Shown in pieces: positions 45,801-60,800 of a stretch of 64,000 nt of DNA. This DNA is from Arenicola marina (lineage: Eukaryota > Annelida > Polychaeta > Arenicolidae), in NCBI GenBank assembly GCA_964019135.1, contig OZ025255.1, forward strand, positions 3,968,001 through 4,032,000, given 5' to 3'. A model generated the notes under the pieces. It was not told the origin of the DNA. It made no database searches and was given only the letters and a program-made list of their open reading frames with translations. The stretch's first letter is position 1. Every line of letters starts with the position of its first letter. The translations under genes and the position numbers were made by a program.

Positions 45801-48800
45801 GCGGCATGGTGATGGTTGGCGGCATGGTGATGGTAGGCGGCATGGTGATGGTAGGCGGCCTGGTGATGGTAGGCGGCATGGTGATGGTAGGCGGCATGGT
45901 GATGGTAGGCGGCATGGTGATGGTTGGCGGCATGGTGATGGTAGGCGGCCTGGTGACGGTAGGCGGCATGGTGATGGTTGGCGGCATGGTGATGGTAGGC
46001 GGCCTGGTGATGGTAGGCGGCATGGTGATGGTTGGCGGCATGGTGATGATAGCCGGCCTGGTGACGGTAGGCGGCATGGTGATGGTTGGCGGCATGGCGA
46101 TTGTAGGCGGCCTGGTGATGGTAGGCGGCATGGTGATGGTAGGCGGCATGGTGATGGTTGGCGGCATGGTGATGGTTGGCGGCATGGTGATGGTTGGCGG
46201 ATTGGTGATGGTTGGCGGCATGGTGATGGTTGGCGGCCTGGTGATGGTAGGCGGCCTGGTGATGGTTGGCGCCATGGTGATGATAGGCGGCCTGGTGATG
46301 GTTGGCGGCATGGTGATGGTTGGCGGCATTGTGACGGTAGGCGGCATGGTGATGGTAGGCGGCATAGTGATGGTTGGCGGCATGGTGATGGTTGGCGGCA
46401 TGGTGATGGTTGGCGGCATGGAGATGGTTGGCGGCATGGTGATGGTTGGCGGCATGGTGATGGTAGGCGGCATGGTGATGGTAGGCGGCATGGTGATGGT
46501 TGGCGGCATGGTGATGGTAGGCAGCCTGGTGATGGTAGGCGGCATGGTGATGGTAGGAGCCATGGTGATGATAGGCGGCCTCGTGATGGTTCGCGGCATG
46601 GTGATCGTAGGCGGCATAGTGATGGTTGGCGGCATGGTGATGGTTGGCGGCATGGTGATGGTTGGCGGCATGGAGATGGTTGGCGGCATGGTGATGGTTG
46701 GCGGCATGGTGATGGTAGGCGGCATGGTGATGGTAGGCGGCATGGTGATGGTTGGCGGCATGGTGATGGTAGGCGGCCTGGTGATGGTAGGCGGCATGGT
46801 GATGGTAGGAGCCATGGTGATGATAGGCGGCCTCGTGATGGTTCGCGGCATGGTGATCGTAGGCGGCATGGTGATGGTAGGCGGCATGGTGATCGTAGGC
46901 GGCCTGGTGATGGTAGGCGGCATGGTGATGGTAGGCGGCATGGTGATGGTAGGCGGCATGGTGATGGTAGGCGGCCTGGTGATGGTTGGCGCCATGGTGA
47001 TGATAGGCGGCATGGTGATGGTAGGCGGCCTGGTGATGGTAGGCGGCATGGTGATGGTAGGCGGCATGGTGATGGTAGGCGGCATGGTGGTGGTAGGCGG
47101 CATGGTGATGGTTGGCGGCATGGTGATGGTAGGCGGCATGGTGATGGTAGGCGGCATGGTGGTGGTAGGCGGCATGGTGATGGTTGGCGGCATGGCGATG
47201 GTAGGCGGCCTGGTGATGGTAGGCGGCATGGTGATGGTAGGCGGCATGCTGATGGTTGGCGGCATGGTGATGGTTGGCGGCCTGGTGATGGTTGGCGGCA
47301 TGGTGATGGTAGGCGGCCTGGTGATGGTAGGCGGCATGGTGATCGTAGGCGGCATGGTGATGGTTGGCGGCATGGTGATGGTTGGCGACCTGGTGATGGT
47401 AGGCGGCATGGTGATGGTTGGCGGATTGGTGATGGTTGGCGGCCTGGTGTTGGTAGCCGGCCTGGTGACGGTAGGCGGCATGGTGATGGTTGGCGGCCTG
47501 GTGATGGTAGGCGGCATGGTGATGGTAGGCGGCCTGGTGATGGTAGGCGGCATGGTGATCGTAGGCGGCCTGGTGATGGTAGGCGGCCTGGTGATGGTAG
47601 GCGGCCTGGTGATGGTAGGCGGCCTGGTGATGGTAGGCGGCATGGTGATGGTAGGCGGCATGGTGATGGTAGGCGGCATGGTGATGGTTGGCGGCATGGT
47701 GATGGTTGGCGGCATGGTGATGGTAGGCGGCATGGTGATGGTAGGCGGCATGGTGATGGTAGGCGGCCTGGGGATGGCAGGCGACATGGTGATGGTTGGC
47801 GGCATGGTGATGGTAGGCGGCATGGTGATGGTAGGCGGCCTGGTGATGGTAGGCGGCATGGTGATGGTAGGCGGCCTGGTGATGGTAGGCGGCCTGGTGA
47901 TGGTTGGCGGCATGGTGATGGTAGGCGGCATGGTGATGGTAGGCGGCCTGGTGATGGTAGGCGGCCTGGTGATGGTAGGCGGCATGGTGATGGTAGGCGG
48001 CCTGGTGATGGTAGGCGGCATGGTGATGGTAGGCGGCATGGTGATGGTTGGCGGCATGGTGATGGTTGGCGGCATGGTGATGGTTGGCGGCATGGTGATG
48101 GTAGGCGGCCTGGTGATGGTTGGCGGCCTGGTGATGGTAGGCGGCATGGTGATGGTAGGCGGCCTGGTGATGGTAGGCGGCCTGGTGATGGTAGGCGGCA
48201 TGGTGATGGTTGGCGGATTGGTGATGGTTGGCGGCCTGGTGTTGGTAGCCGGCCTGGTGACGGTAGGCGGCATGGTGATGGTTGGCGGCCTGGTGATGGT
48301 AGGCGGCATGGTGATGGTAGGCGGCCTGGTGATGGTAGGCGGCATGGCGATGGTAGGCGGCCTGGTGATGGTAGGCGGCATGGTGATGGTAGGCGGCCTG
48401 GTGATGGTTGGCGGCATGGTGATGGTTGGCGGCATGGTGATGGTTGGCGGATTGGTGATGGTTGGCGGCCTGGTGATGGTAGGCGGCATGGTGATGGTAG
48501 GCGGCCTGGTGATGGTAGGCGGCCTGGTGATGGTAGGCGGCCTGGTGATGGTTGGCGGCATGGTGATGGTAGGCGGCATGGTGATGGTAGGCGGCATGGT
48601 GATGGTAGGCGGCCTGGTGATGGTAGGCGGCATGGTGATCGTAGGCGGCCTGGTGATGGTAGGCGGCCTGGTGTTGGTAGCCCGCCTGGTGACGGTAGGC
48701 GGCATGGTGATGGTTGGCGGCATGGCGATGGTAGGCGGCCTGGTGATGGTAGGCGGCATGGTGATGGTAGGCGGCATGGTGATGGTTGGCGGCATGGTGA

Positions 48801-51800
48801 TGGTTGGCGGCATGGTGATGGTTGGCGGATTGGTGATGGTTGGCGGCCTGGTGATGGTAGGCGGCATGGTGATGGTAGGCGGCCTGGTGATGGTACGCGG
48901 CCTGGTGAAGATAGGCGGCCTGGTGATGGTAGGCGGCCTGGTGATGGTAGGCGGCATGGTGATGGTAGGCGGCCTGGGGATGGCAGGCGACATGGTGACG
49001 GTTGGCGGCATGGTGATGGTAGGCGGCATGGTGATGGTAGGCGGCCTGGTGATGGTAGGCGGCATGGTGATGGTAGGCGGCATGGTGATGGTTGGCGGCC
49101 TGGTGATGGTAGGCGGCATGGTGATGGTAGGCGGCCTGGTGATGGTAGGCGGCCTGGTGATGGTAGGCGGCATGGTGATGGTTGGCGGCATGGAGATGGT
49201 TGGCGGCATGGTGATGGTAGGCGGCATGGTGATGGTTGGCGGCCTGGTGATGGTTGGCGGCCTGGTGATGGTTGGCGGCATGGTGATGGTAGGCGGCCTG
49301 GTGATGGTAGGCGGCCTGGTGATGGTAGGCGGCATGGTGATGGTAGGCGGCCTGGTGATGGTAGGCGGCAAGGTGATGGTAGGCGGCATGGTGATGGTTG
49401 GCGGCATGGTGATGGTTGGCGGCATGGTGATGGTAGGCGGCCTGGTGATGGTTGGCGGCCTGGTGATGGTAGGCGGCATGGTGATGGTAGGCGGCCTGGT
49501 GATGGCAGGCGGCCTGGTGATGGTAGGCGGCATGGTGATGGTTGGCGGCATGGTGATGGTTGGCGGCATGGTGATGGTAGGCGGCATGGTGATGGTAGGC
49601 GGCATGGTGATGGTAGGCGGCCTGGTGATTGTAGGCGGCATGGTGATGGTAGGCGGCATGGTGATGGTTGGCGGCATGGTGATGGTAGGCGGCATGGTGA
49701 TGGTAGGCGGTATGGTGATGGTTGGCGGCATGGTGATGGTAGGCGGCCTGGTGACGGTAGGCGGCATGGTGATGGTTGGCGGCATGGTGATGGTAGGCGG
49801 CCTGGTGATGGTAGGCGGCATGGTGATGGTTGGCGGCATGGTGATGGTAGCCGGCCTGGTGACGGTAGGCGGCATGATGACGGTTGGCGGCATGGCGATT
49901 GTAGGCGGCCTGGTGATGGTAGGCGGCATGGTGATGGTAGGCGGCATGGGGATGGTAGGCGGCCTGGTGATGGTTGGCGGCCTGGTGATGGTAGGCGGCA
50001 TGGTGATGGTTGGCGGCATGGTGATGGTGGGCGGCATGGTGATGGTAGGCGGCATGGTGATGGTAGGCGGCATGGTGATGGTAGGCGGCATGGGGATGGT
50101 AGGCGGCCTGGTGATGGTTGGCGGCCTGGTGATGGTAGGCGGCATGGTGATGGTTGGCGGCATGGTGATGGTAGGCGGCATGGTGATGGTAGGCGGCCTG
50201 GTGATGGTAGGCGGCATGGTGATGGTAGGCGGCATGGTGATGGTAGGCGGCATGGTGATGGTTGGCGGCATGGTGATGGTAGGCGGCCTGGTGACGGTAG
50301 GCGGCATGGTGATGGTTGGCGGCATGGTGATGGTAGGCGGCCTGGTGATGGTAGGCGGCATGGTGATGGTTGGCGGCATGGTGATGATAGCCGGCCTGGT
50401 GACGGTAGGCGGCATGGTGATGGTTGGCGGCATGGCGATTGTAGGCGGCCTGGTGATGGTAGGCGGCATGGTGATGGTAGGCGGCATGGTGATGGTTGGC
50501 GGCATGGTGATGGTTGGCGGCATGGTGATGGTAGGCGGCATGGTGATGGTAGGCGGCATGGTGATGGTAGGCGGCATGGTGATGGTAGGCGGCATGGGGA
50601 TGGTAGGCGGCCTGGTGATGGTTGGCGGCCTGGTGATGGTAGGCGGCATGGTGATGGTTGGCGGCATGGTGATGGTGGGCGGCATGGTGATGGTAGGCGG
50701 CATGGTGATGGTTGGCGGCATGGTGATGGTTGGCGGCATGGTGATGGTAGGCGGCATGGTGATGGTAGGCGGCATGGTGATGGTAGGCGGCCTGGGGATG
50801 GCAGGCGACATGGTGATGGTTGGCGGCATGGTGATGGTAGGCGGCATGGTGATGGTAGGCGGCCTGGTGATGGTAGGCGGCATGGTGATGGTAGGCGGCA
50901 TGGTGATGGTAGGCGGCATGGGGATGGTAGGCGGCCTGGTGATGGTTGGCGGCCTGGTGATGGTAGGCGGCATGGTGATGGTTGGCGGCATGGTGATGGT
51001 GGGCGGCATGGTGATGGTAGGCGGCATGGTGATGGTAGGCGGCATGGTGATGGTAGGCGGCATGGGGATGGTAGGCGGCCTGGTGATGGTTGGCGGCCTG
51101 GTGATGGTAGGCGGCATGGTGATGGTTGGCGGCATGGTGATGGTAGGCGGCATGGTGATGGTAGGCGGCCTGGTGATGGTAGGCGGCATGGTGATGGTAG
51201 GCGGCATGGTGATGGTAGGCGGCATGGTGATGGTTGGCGGCATGGTGATGGTAGGCGGCCTGGTGACGGTAGGCGGCATGGTGATGGTTGGCGGCATGGT
51301 GATGGTAGGCGGCCTGGTGATGGTAGGCGGCATGGTGATGGTTGGCGGCATGGTGATGATAGCCGGCCTGGTGACGGTAGGCGGCATGGTGATGGTTGGC
51401 GGCATGGCGATTGTAGGCGGCCTGGTGATGGTAGGCGGCATGGTGATGGTAGGCGGCATGGTGATGGTTGGCGGCATGGTGATGGTTGGCGGCATGGTGA
51501 TGGTAGGCGGCATGGTGATGGTAGGCGGCATGGTGATGGTAGGCGGCATGGTGATGGTAGGCGGCATGGGGATGGTAGGCGGCCTGGTGATGGTTGGCGG
51601 CCTGGTGATGGTAGGCGGCATGGTGATGGTTGGCGGCATGGTGATGGTGGGCGGCATGGTGATGGTAGGCGGCATGGTGATGGTAGGCGGCATGGTGATG
51701 GTAGGCGGCATGGGGATGGTAGGCGGCCTGGTGATGGTTGGCGGCCTGGTGATGGTAGGCGGCATGGTGATGGTTGGCGGCATGGTGATGGTAGGCGGCA

Positions 51801-54800
51801 TGGTGATGGTAGGCGGCCTGGTGATGGTAGGCGGCATGGTGATGGTAGGCGGCATGGTGATGGTAGGCGGCATGGTGATGGTTGGCGGCATGGTGATGGT
51901 AGGCGGCCTGGTGACGGTAGGCGGCATGGTGATGGTTGGCGGCATGGTGATGGTAGGCGGCCTGGTGATGGTAGGCGGCATGGTGATGGTTGGCGGCATG
52001 GTGATGATAGCCGGCCTGGTGACGGTAGGCGGCATGGTGATGGTTGGCGGCATGGCGATTGTAGGCGGCCTGGTGATGGTAGGCGGCATGGTGATGGTAG
52101 GCGGCATGGTGATGGTTGGCGGCATGGTGATGGTTGGCGGCATGGTGATGGTTGGCGGATTGGTGATGGTTGGCGGCATGGTGATGGTTGGCGGCCTGGT
52201 GATGGTAGGCGGCCTGGTGATGGTTGGCGCCATGGTGATGATAGGCGGCCTGGTGATGGTTGGCGGCATGGTGATGGTTGGCGGCATTGTGACGGTAGGC
52301 GGCATGGTGATGGTAGGCGGCATAGTGATGGTTGGCGGCATGGTGATGGTTGGCGGCATGGTGATGGTTGGCGGCATGGAGATGGTTGGCGGCATGGTGA
52401 TGGTTGGCGGCATGGTGATGGTAGGCGGCATGGTGATGGTAGGCGGCATGGTGATGGTTGGCGGCATGGTGATGGTAGGCGGCCTGGTGATGGTAGGCGG
52501 CATGGTGATGGTAGGAGCCATGGTGATGATAGGCGGCCTCGTGATGGTTCGCGGCATGGTGATCGTAGGCGGCATAGTGATGGTTGGCGGCATGGTGATG
52601 GTTGGCGGCATGGTGATGGTTGGCGGCATGGAGATGGTTGGCGGCATGGTGATGGTTGGCGGCATGGTGATGGTAGGCGGCATGGTGATGGTAGGCGGCA
52701 TGGTGATGGTTGGCGGCATGGTGATGGTAGGCGGCCTGGTGATGGTAGGCGGCATGGTGATGGTAGGAGCCATGGTGATGATAGGCGGCCTCGTGATGGT
52801 TCGCGGCATGGTGATCGTAGGCGGCATGGTGATGGTAGGCGGCATGGTGATCGTAGGCGGCCTGGTGATGGTAGGCGGCATGGTGATGGTAGGCGGCATG
52901 GTGATGGTAGGCGGCATGGTGATGGTAGGCGGCCTGGTGATGGTTGGCGCCATGGTGATGATAGGCGGCATGGTGATGGTAGGCGGCCTGGTGATGGTAG
53001 GCGGCATGGTGATGGTAGGCGGCATGGTGATGGTAGGCGGCATGGTGGTGGTAGGCGGCATGGTGATGGTTGGCGGCATGGTGATGGTAGGCGGCATGGT
53101 GATGGTAGGCGGCATGGTGGTGGTAGGCGGCATGGTGATGGTTGGCGGCATGGCGATGGTAGGCGGCCTGGTGATGGTAGGCGGCATGGTGATGGTAGGC
53201 GGCATGGTGATGGTTGGCGGCATGGTGATGGTTGGCGGCCTGGTGATGGTTGGCGGCATGGTGATGGTAGGCGGCCTGGTGATGGTAGGCGGCATGGTGA
53301 TCGTAGGCGGCATGGTGATGGTTGGCGGCATGGTGATGGTAGGCGGCATGGTGATGGTAGGCGGCCTGGTGATGGTAGGCGGCATGGTGATGGTAGGCGG
53401 CATGGTGATGGTAGGCGGCATGGTGATGGTTGGCGGCATGGTGATGGTAGGCGGCCTGGTGACGGTAGGCGGCATGGTGATGGTTGGCGGCATGGTGATG
53501 GTAGGCGGCCTGGTGATGGTAGGCGGCATGGTGATGGTTGGCGGCATGGTGATGATAGCCGGCCTGGTGACGGTAGGCGGCATGGTGATGGTTGGCGGCA
53601 TGGCGATTGTAGGCGGCCTGGTGATGGTAGGCGGCATGGTGATGGTAGGCGGCATGGTGATGGTTGGCGGCATGGTGATGGTTGGCGGCATGGTGATGGT
53701 TGGCGGATTGGTGATGGTTGGCGGCATGGTGATGGTTGGCGGCCTGGTGATGGTAGGCGGCCTGGTGATGGTTGGCGCCATGGTGATGATAGGCGGCCTG
53801 GTGATGGTTGGCGGCATGGTGATGGTTGGCGGCATTGTGACGGTAGGCGGCATGGTGATGGTAGGCGGCATAGTGATGGTTGGCGGCATGGTGATGGTTG
53901 GCGGCATGGTGATGGTTGGCGGCATGGAGATGGTTGGCGGCATGGTGATGGTTGGCGGCATGGTGATGGTAGGCGGCATGGTGATGGTAGGCGGCATGGT
54001 GATGGTTGGCGGCATGGTGATGGTAGGCGGCCTGGTGATGGTAGGCGGCATGGTGATGGTAGGAGCCATGGTGATGATAGGCGGCCTCGTGATGGTTCGC
54101 GGCATGGTGATCGTAGGCGGCATAGTGATGGTTGGCGGCATGGTGATGGTTGGCGGCATGGTGATGGTTGGCGGCATGGAGATGGTTGGCGGCATGGTGA
54201 TGGTTGGCGGCATGGTGATGGTAGGCGGCATGGTGATGGTAGGCGGCATGGTGATGGTTGGCGGCATGGTGATGGTAGGCGGCCTGGTGATGGTAGGCGG
54301 CATGGTGATGGTAGGAGCCATGGTGATGATAGGCGGCCTCGTGATGGTTCGCGGCATGGTGATCGTAGGCGGCATGGTGATGGTAGGCGGCATGGTGATC
54401 GTAGGCGGCCTGGTGATGGTAGGCGGCATGGTGATGGTAGGCGGCATGGTGATGGTAGGCGGCATGGTGATGGTAGGCGGCCTGGTGATGGTTGGCGCCA
54501 TGGTGATGATAGGCGGCATGGTGATGGTAGGCGGCCTGGTGATGGTAGGCGGCATGGTGATGGTAGGCGGCATGGTGATGGTAGGCGGCATGGTGGTGGT
54601 AGGCGGCATGGTGATGGTTGGCGGCATGGTGATGGTAGGCGGCATGGTGATGGTAGGCGGCATGGTGGTGGTAGGCGGCATGGTGATGGTTGGCGGCATG
54701 GCGATGGTAGGCGGCCTGGTGATGGTAGGCGGCATGGTGATGGTAGGCGGCATGGTGATGGTTGGCGGCATGGTGATGGTTGGCGGCCTGGTGATGGTTG

Positions 54801-57800
54801 GCGGCATGGTGATGGTAGGCGGCCTGGTGATGGTAGGCGGCATGGTGATCGTAGGCGGCATGGTGATGGTTGGCGGCATGGTGATGGTTGGCGGCCTGGT
54901 GATGGTAGGCGGCATGGTGATGGTTGGCGAATTGGTGATGGTTGGCGGCCTGGTGTTGGTAGCCGGCCTGGTGACGGTAGGCGGCATGGTGATGGTTGGC
55001 GGCCTGGTGATGGTAGGCGGCATGGTGATGGTAGGCGGCCTGGTGATGGTAGGCGGCCTGGTGATGGTAGGCGGCATGGTGATGGTAGGCGGCCTGGTGA
55101 TGATTGGCGGCATGGTGATGGTTGGCGGCATGGTGATGGTTGGCGGATTGGTGATGGTTGGCGGCCTGGTGATGGTAGGCGGCATGGTGATGGTAGGCGG
55201 CCTGGTGATGGTAGGCGGCCTGGTGATGGTAGGCGGCCTGGTGATGGTTGGCGGCATGGTGATGGTAGGCGGCATGGTGATGGTAGGCGGCATGGTGATG
55301 GTAGGCGGCCTGGTGATGGTAGGCGGCATGGTGATCGTAGGCGGCCTGGTGATGGTAGGCGGCCTGGTGTTGGTAGCCCGCCTGGTGACGGTAGGCGGCA
55401 TGGTGATGGTTGGCGGCATGGCGATGGTAGGCGGCCTGGTGATGGTAGGCGGCATGGTGATGGTAGGCGGCATGGTGATGGTTGGCGGCATGGTGATGGT
55501 TGGCGGCATGGTGATGGTTGGCGGATTGGTGATGGTTGGCGGCCTGGTGATGGTAGGCGGCATGGTGATGGTAGGCGGCCTGGGGATGGCAGGCGGCATG
55601 GTGATGGTAGGCGGCCTGGTGACGGTAGGCGGCATGGTGATGGTAGGCGGCCTGGTGATGGTAGGCGGCATGGTGATGGTAGGCGTCCTGGTGATGGTAG
55701 GCGGCCTGGTGATGGTAGGCGGCATGGTGATGGTAGGCGGCCTGGTGACGGTAGGCGGCATGGTGATGGTAGGCGGCCTGGTGATGGTAGGCGGCCTGGT
55801 GATGGTTGGCGGCATGGTGATGGTAGGCGGCATGGTGATGGTAGGCGGCATGGTGATGGTAGGCGGCCTGGTGATGGTAGGCGGCATGGTGATCGTAGGC
55901 GGCCTGGTGATGGTAGGCGGCCTGGTGATGGTAGGCGGCCTGGTGATGGTAGGCGGCCTGGTGATGGTAGGCGGCATGGTGATGGTAGGCGGCATGGTGA
56001 TGGTAGGCGGCATGGTGATGGTTGGCGGCATGGTGATGGTTGGCGGCATGGTGATGGTAGGCGGCATGGTGATGGTAGGCGGCCTGGGGATGGCAGGCGA
56101 CATGGTGATGGTTGGCGGCATGGTGATGGTAGGCGGCATGGTGATGGTAGGCGGCCTGGTGATGGTAGGCGGCATGGTGATGGTAGGCGGCCTGGTGATG
56201 GTAGGCGGCCTGGTGATGGTTGGCGGCATGGTGATGGTAGGCGGCATGGTGATGGTAGGCGGCCTGGTGATGGTAGGCGGCCTGGTGATGGTAGGCGGCA
56301 TGGTGATGGTTGGCGGCATGGTGATGGTTGGCGGCATGGTGATGGTTGGCGGCATGGTGATGGTAGGCGGCCTGGTGATGGTTGGCGGCCTGGTGATGGT
56401 AGGCGGCATGGTGATGGTAGGCGGCCTGGTGATGGTAGGCGGCCTGGTGATGGTAGGCGGCATGGTGATGGTTGGCGGATTGGTGATGGTTGGCGGCCTG
56501 GTGTTGGTAGCCGGCCTGGTGACGGTAGGCGGCATGGTGATGGTTGGCGGCCTGGTGATGGTAGGCGGCATGGTGATGGTAGGCGGCCTGGTGATGGTAG
56601 GCGGCATGGCGATGGTAGGCGGCCTGGTGATGGTAGGCGGCATGGTGATGGTAGGCGGCCTGGTGATGGTTGGCGGCATGGTGATGGTTGGCGGCATGGT
56701 GATGGTTGGCGGATTGGTGATGGTTGGCGGCCTGGTGATGGTAGGCGGCATGGTGATGGTAGGCGGCCTGGTGATGGTAGGCGGCCTGGTGATGGTAGGC
56801 GGCCTGGTGATGGTTGGCGGCATGGTGATGGTAGGCGGCATGGTGATGGTAGGCGGCATGGTGATGGTAGGCGGCCTGGTGATGGTAGGCGGCATGGTGA
56901 TCGTAGGCGGCCTGGTGATGGTAGGCGGCCTGGTGTTGGTAGCCCGCCTGGTGACGGTAGGCGGCATGGTGATGGTTGGCGGCATGGCGATGGTAGGCGG
57001 CCTGGTGATGGTAGGCGGCATGGTGATGGTAGGCGGCATGGTGATGGTTGGCGGCATGGTGATGGTTGGCGGCATGGTGATGGTTGGCGGATTGGTGATG
57101 GTTGGCGGCCTGGTGATGGTAGGCGGCATGGTGATGGTAGGCGGCCTGGGGATGGCAGGCGGCATGGTGATGGTAGGCGGCCTGGTGACGGTAGGCGGCA
57201 TGGTGATGGTAGGCGGCCTGGTGATGGTAGGCGGCATGGTGATGGTAGGCGTCCTGGTGATGGTAGGCGGCCTGGTGATGGTAGGCGGCATGGTGATGGT
57301 AGGCGGCCTGGTGACGGTAGGCGGCATGGTGATGGTAGGCGGCATGGTGATGGTAGGCGGCCTGGTGACGGTAGGCGGCATGGTGATGGTAGGCGGCCTG
57401 GTGATGGTAGGCGGCCTGGTGATGGTTGGCGGCATGGTGATGGTAGGCGGCATGGTGATGGTAGGCGGCATGGTGATGGTAGGCGGCCTGGTGATGGTAG
57501 GCGGCATGGTGATCGTAGGCGGCCTGGTGATGGTAGGCGGCCTGGTGATGGTAGGCGGCCTGGTGATGGTAGGCGGCCTGGTGATGGTAGGCGGCATGGT
57601 GATGGTAGGCGGCATGGTGATGGTAGGCGGCATGGTGATGGTTGGCGGCATGGTGATGGTTGGCGGCATGGTGATGGTAGGCGGCATGGTGATGGTAGGC
57701 GGCATGGTGATGGTAGGCGGCCTGGGGATGGCAGGCGACATGGTGATGGTTGGCGGCATGGTGATGGTAGGCGGCATGGTGATGGTAGGCGGCCTGGTGA

Positions 57801-60800
57801 TGGTAGGCGGCATGGTGATGGTAGGCGGCCTGGTGATGGTAGGCGGCCTGGTGATGGTTGGCGGCATGGTGATGGTAGGCGGCATGGTGATGGTAGGCGG
57901 CCTGGTGATAGTAGGCGGCCTGGTGATGGTAGGCGGCATGGTGATGGTAGGCGGCCTGGTGATGGTAGGCGGCATGGTGATGGTAGGCGGCATGGTGATG
58001 GTTGGCGGCATGGTGATGGTTGGCGGCATGGTGATGGTTGGCGGCATGGTGATGGTAGGCGGCCTGGTGATGGTTGGCGGCCTGGTGATGGTAGGCGGCA
58101 TGGTGATGGTAGGCGGCCTGGTGATGGTAGGCGGCCTGGTGATGGTAGGCGGCATGGTGATGGTTGGCGGCATGGTGATGGTTGGCGGCATGGTGATGGT
58201 AGGCGGCATGGTGATGGTAGGCGGCATGGTGATGGTAGGCGGCCTGGTGATTGTACGCGGCATGGTGATGGTAGGCGGCATGGTGATGGTTGGCGGCATG
58301 GTGATGGTAGGCGGCATGGTGATGGTAGGCGGCATGGTGATGGTAGGCGGCATGGGGATGGTTGGCGGCATGGTGATGGTTGGCGGCATGGAGATGGTTG
58401 GCGGCATGGTGATGGTAGGCGGCCTGGTGATGGTTGGCGGCATGGTGATGGTGGGCGGCCTGGTGATGATAGGCGGCATGGTGATGGTTGGCGGCATGGT
58501 GATGGTAGGCGGCATGGTGATGGTTGGCGGCATGGTGATGGTTAGCGGCATGGTGATGGTTGGCGGCATGGTGATGGTAGGCGGCATGGTGATGGTAGGC
58601 GGCATGGTGATGGTTGGCGGCACGCTGATGGTAGGCGGCATGGTGATGGTAGGCGGCATGGTGATGGTTGGCGGCATGGTGGTGGTAGGCGGCCTGGTGA
58701 CGGTAGGCGGCATGGTGATGGTTGGCGGCATGGTGATGGTAGGCGGCCTGGTGATGGTAGGCGGCATGGTGATGGTTGGCGGCATGGTGATGGTAGCCGG
58801 CCTGGTGACGGTAGGCGGCATGGTGATGGTTGGCGGCATGTCGATGGTAGGCGGCCTGGTGATGGTAGGCGGCATGATGATGGTAGGCGGCATGGTGATG
58901 GTTGGCGGCATGGTGATGTTTGGCGGCATGGTGATGGTTGGCGGATTGGTGATGGTTGGCGGCATGGTGATGGTTGGCGGCCTGGTGATGGTAGGCGGCC
59001 TGGTGATGGTTGGCGCCATGGTGATGATAGGCGGCCTGGTGATGGTTCGCGGCATGGTGATCGTAGGCGGCACGCTGATGGTAGGCGGCATGGTGATGGT
59101 AGGCGGCATGGTGATGGTTGGCGGCATGGTGGTGGTAGGCGGCCTGGTGACGGTAGGCGGCATGGTGATGGTTGGCGGCATGGTGATGGTAGGCGGCCTG
59201 GTGATGGTAGGCGGCATGGTGATGGTTGGCGGCATGGTGATGGTAGCCGGCCTGGTGACGGTAGGCGGCATGGTGATGGTTGGCGGCATGTCGATGGTAG
59301 GCGGCCTGGTGATGGTAGGCGGCATGATGATGGTAGGCGGCATGGTGATGGTTGGCGGCATGGTGATGTTTGGCGGCATGGTGATGGTTGGCGGATTGGT
59401 GATGGTTGGCGGCATGGTGATGGTTGGCGGCCTGGTGATGGTAGGCGGCCTGGTGATGGTTGGCGCCATGGTGATGATAGGCGGCCTGGTGATGGTTGGC
59501 GGCATAGTGATGGTTGGCGGCATTGTGACGGTAGGCGGCATGGTGATGGTAGGCGGCATAGTGATGGTTGGCGGCATGGTGATGGTTGGCGGCATGGTGA
59601 TGGTTGGCGGCATGGAGATGGTTGGCGGCATGGTGATGGTTGGCGGCATGGTGATGGTAGGCGGCATGGTGATGGTAGGCGGCATGGTGACGGTTGGCGG
59701 CATGGTGATGGTAGGCGGCCTGGTGATGGTAGGCGGCATGGTGATGGTAGGCGCCATGGTGATGATAGGCGGCCTCGTGATGGTTCGCGGCATGGTGATC
59801 GTAGGCGGCATGGTGATGGTAGGCGGCATGGTGATCGTAGGCGGCCTGGTGATGGTAGGCGGCCTGGTGATGGTAGGCGGCATGGTGATCGTAGGCGGCC
59901 TGGTGATGGTAGGCGGCCTGGTGATGGTAGGCGGCCTGGCGATGGTAGGCGGCCTGGTGATGGTAGGCGGCATGGTGATGGTAGGCGGCATGGTGATGGT
60001 AGGCGGCATGGTGATGGTTGGCGGCATGGTGACTGTTGGCGGCATGGTGATGGTAGGCGGCATGGTGATGGTAGGCGGCCTGGTGATGGTAGGCGGCCTG
60101 GTGATGGTAGGCGGCCTGGTGATGGTAGGCGGCCTGGTGATGGTAGGCGGCCTGGTGATGGTAGGCGGCATGGTGATGGTAGGCGGCCTGGTGATGGTAG
60201 GCGGCATGGTGATGGTAGGCGGCCTGGTGATGGTAGGCGGCCTGGTGATGGTAGGCGGCCTGGTGATGGTAGGCGGCATGGTGATGGTAGGCGGCCTGGT
60301 GATCGTAGGCGGCCTGGTGATGGTAGGCGGCATGGTGATCGTACGCGGCCTGGTGATCGTAGGCGGCCTGGTGATGGTAGGCGGCCTGGTGATCGTAGGC
60401 GGCCTGGTGATCGTACGCGGCCTGGTGATGGTAGGCGGCCTGGTGATGGTAGGCGACATGGTGATGGTAGGCGGCCTGGTGATGGTAGGCGGCATGGTGA
60501 TGGTTGGCGGCCTGGTGATCGTAGGCGGCCTGGTGATCGTAGGCGGCCTGGTGATCGTAGGCGGCCTGATGATCGTACGCGGCCTGGTGATGGTAGGCGG
60601 CCTGGTGATGGTAGGCGACATGGTGATGGTAGGCGGCCTGGTGATGGTAGGCGGCATGGTGATGGTTGGCGGCCTGGTGATCGTAGGCGGCCTGGTGATC
60701 GTACGCGGCCTGGTGATGGTAGGCGGCCTGGTGATCGTACGCGGCCTGGTGATGGTAGGCGGCCTGGAGATCGTAGGCGGCCTGGTGATGGTTGGCGGCA

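Noticed and set aside
42742-58545. 5267-codon open frame with RHGDGR repeats as a giant repetitive protein gene
   Set aside because: Four other frames, including those on the opposite strand, are equally open because the 18-bp unit lacks stops; no unique domain or signal peptide was seen, and the frequent variants are non-synonymous in this frame.
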